A stretch of 7,343 bases of DNA from the NCBI GenBank assembly GCA_021323495.1, contig JAJQJO010000189.1, positions 1 to 7,343 on the forward strand, in the 5' to 3' direction. Numbering within the stretch: the first letter of the stretch is position 1; each line of letters starts with the position of its first letter. Shown piece after piece: positions 6,273 to 7,343 of the stretch. The stretch is from Cellvibrio sp. GTDB lineage: Bacteria > Pseudomonadota > Gammaproteobacteria > Pseudomonadales > Cellvibrionaceae. A program made the position numbers and the translations under genes. The notes below the pieces were generated by a model. The model had not been told where the DNA came from. It saw only the letters and a list, made by a program, of their open reading frames with translations, and made no database searches.

Positions 6273-7343
6273 TTAACTGTTAAGGTAAATGCCCCAGATA
6301 AATATCAGTGCCGAGAGTGAAAACAAGGCTGACATTGTGATGCCTATATTTGCCAGGCGGACAGCACCCTGCTGTTGGAAACGCAAAATACTCACACCAT
6401 AAAGTGCGCAAAAAGTGAGGATGATTGGCACTATGTATCTGAAATCAATATTTGCCGGAAAAGTCATGCGCATATAGGTCACACCGGCCCACAGGAAAAA
6501 TCCGGAAAGAAGCACCGGTGCCATCCGTTTGAAGTCTTCTTTGGCCATGCGATAAATACCGAACAACATATAAATAAACATCAAGACGGCAAGAAAACTG
6601 CAAATAACAGCGGTGTTCACGTTCAGCAGGGCCAGATATTTAAACTCACCAAATAATCCGGTTTTGCCCAGATAGTTCCAGAAAAATTGACGTCCCATAC
6701 GGTCATCATAGGGATCAGTGAAGGGTTCTGTGATAAACGTTTTTGCATCAAACCAGAAATAATTCGCAGCGGTATTCCCTACCAGGTTGGCGTGCGAGAG
6801 ACCGTCGATGTTATCGATGTATAACTTGTCGCGCTTACCTTGCATTTTTAAGATTAATCCCGGCCCAACCGTGATCGCGACGGCGAGTAACATAATTAAA
6901 CAGGGAGCAATGGCCATCTTGAAATAGGCTGTCCATTGTTTAGTGGATATCATTTTATACAGGCCAACAACACCGAGTACGGCAACCAGAATTTCACCAT
7001 TGGCTTTGGTCACAATGGCGGCGGCACCGATCAGGCTTGCGATCATTAAATCGCGTTTTTGATCGTGTCTGTACCAGCGGATGATGTAATAGAGGCTTGC
7101 AGTGAACAAGCAGTAGAGCAGCGGGTCATTGCCGATCCGTACCGAGTGGATAATTGCCACTGGCCAAAATGCAAAGAGCGCACCGATTACCCAAAGCACT
7201 GTTTCCTCTTTAAATGACTTGCATAAACGCGCAAACCAGCCACGCTGTGGTTCCTGTGGTTCCTGTGGTTCCTGTGGTTCCTGTGGTTCCTGTGGTTCCT
7301 GTGGTTCCTGTGGTTCCTGTGGTTCCTGTGGTTCCTGTGGTTC
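6273..7343 (-). CDS. GT-C (GT39/PMT-like) integral membrane glycosyltransferase, N-terminus outside the window
   Basis: C-terminal 356 residues of a polytopic glycosyltransferase that would transfer a sugar from a polyprenyl-phosphate carrier to an acceptor on the periplasmic face. About nine hydrophobic segments are visible, at roughly 49-68, 74-91, 99-113, 115-131, 142-162, 234-264, 276-290, 302-318 and 329-353, with a hydrophilic loop (about 165-232) likely in the periplasm. Family-like motifs are HSVRIGNDPLL (66-76) and DFRYIVPIILTF (300-311). The frame continues through 7199, where a GTG is only an internal Val codon, via a basic stretch (RGWFARLCKSFK, 34-45) into 11 Glu-Pro-Gln repeats and off the edge. 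The catalytic N-terminal half, with the acidic residues of the first periplasmic loop, is not visible. Family assignment at GT39/PMT_2 level is good, but sugar and acceptor are unknown. It pairs with the GtrA and GT2 genes downstream. Confidence 0.85.
   Translation of the reverse strand, partial: EPQEPQEPQEPQEPQEPQEPQEPQEPQEPQEPQRGWFARLCKSFKEETVLWVIGALFAFWPVAIIHSVRIGNDPLLYCLFTASLYYIIRWYRHDQKRDLMIASLIGAAAIVTKANGEILVAVLGVVGLYKMISTKQWTAYFKMAIAPCLIMLLAVAITVGPGLILKMQGKRDKLYIDNIDGLSHANLVGNTAANYFWFDAKTFITEPFTDPYDDRMGRQFFWNYLGKTGLFGEFKYLALLNVNTAVICSFLAVLMFIYMLFGIYRMAKEDFKRMAPVLLSGFFLWAGVTYMRMTFPANIDFRYIVPIILTFCALYGVSILRFQQQGAVRLANIGITMSALFSLSALIFIWGIYLNS
7245..7343 (-). repeat. Tandem 9-bp repeat, 11 perfect copies, coding for (Glu-Pro-Gln)n
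   Basis: The coding-strand unit GAACCACAG is repeated 11 times without one mismatch over 99 bases, and the array is cut off by the window edge, so its full length is unknown. It is in frame with the GT-C glycosyltransferase and encodes Glu-Pro-Gln each time. The unit is a multiple of three and contains no stop in any of the six frames, so copy-number change lengthens or shortens the protein without breaking it. A basic stretch follows and then a membrane helix, so by the positive-inside rule the repeat probably lies on the cytoplasmic side. Confidence 0.97.

Noticed and set aside
7197..7199. GTG 7199 as the start of the GT-C gene
   Set aside because: The frame is open upstream through the whole EPQ array to the edge, and a start here would remove the catalytic N-terminal half of the enzyme.
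7245..7343. CRISPR array or non-coding satellite
   Set aside because: The units are 9 bases with no spacers and stay in frame with the glycosyltransferase, so this is a coding tandem repeat.

Overview
The window is a slice of a surface-polysaccharide (O-antigen or related) gene cluster. All eight genes lie on the minus strand, so transcription runs from the right end to the left end. Spacing is tight, from a 14-base overlap to gaps of 2, 6, 27, 34, 46 and 94 bases, which fits one or two operons. No RNA gene, transposon or CRISPR array is visible. Base composition is fairly balanced. The proteins look gammaproteobacterial, and my impression is a Cellvibrio-like environmental bacterium, but that is a low-confidence guess from sequence style only.

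Right part (about 4930-7343): a membrane glycosylation module. It contains the C-terminal 356 codons of a multi-membrane-span GT-C (GT39/PMT-like) glycosyltransferase, a GtrA-family four-helix membrane protein, and a GtrB-like GT2 enzyme with a DLQDP motif and two C-terminal membrane helices. This is the composition expected of a three-component system: a sugar is put on undecaprenyl phosphate in the cytoplasm (GT2), moved across the membrane (GtrA) and transferred to an acceptor in the periplasm (GT-C). The GT-C gene starts outside the window. At the window edge it carries 11 perfect in-frame copies of a 9-bp unit encoding Glu-Pro-Gln, and the array is still running where the window stops.

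Middle part (618-4835): the four genes that make the common CDP-3,6-dideoxyhexose precursor, in transcription order ascD/ddhD (E3 reductase), rfbF/ddhA (glucose-1-phosphate cytidylyltransferase), rfbG/ddhB (CDP-glucose 4,6-dehydratase) and rfbH/ddhC (E1 3-dehydrase). This is the gene order I know from Yersinia pseudotuberculosis. Catalytic and cofactor residues are intact in all four, including the E1 histidine that replaces the usual PLP lysine and the unusual C-X57-C-X1-C-X7-C iron-sulfur cysteines.

Left part (1-611): the first 203 codons of an extended short-chain dehydrogenase/reductase (TGGTGFVG, Tyr-X3-Lys). Its position directly after rfbH makes it a candidate for finishing the dideoxysugar (4-keto reduction or another tailoring step), but the reaction cannot be read from this fragment.

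Together the cluster appears to convert glucose-1-phosphate to a CDP-3,6-dideoxyhexose (paratose, abequose, tyvelose, ascarylose or a relative). The lipid-linked module beside it may transfer this sugar or another one. The long plus-strand open frames are antisense shadows of these genes.
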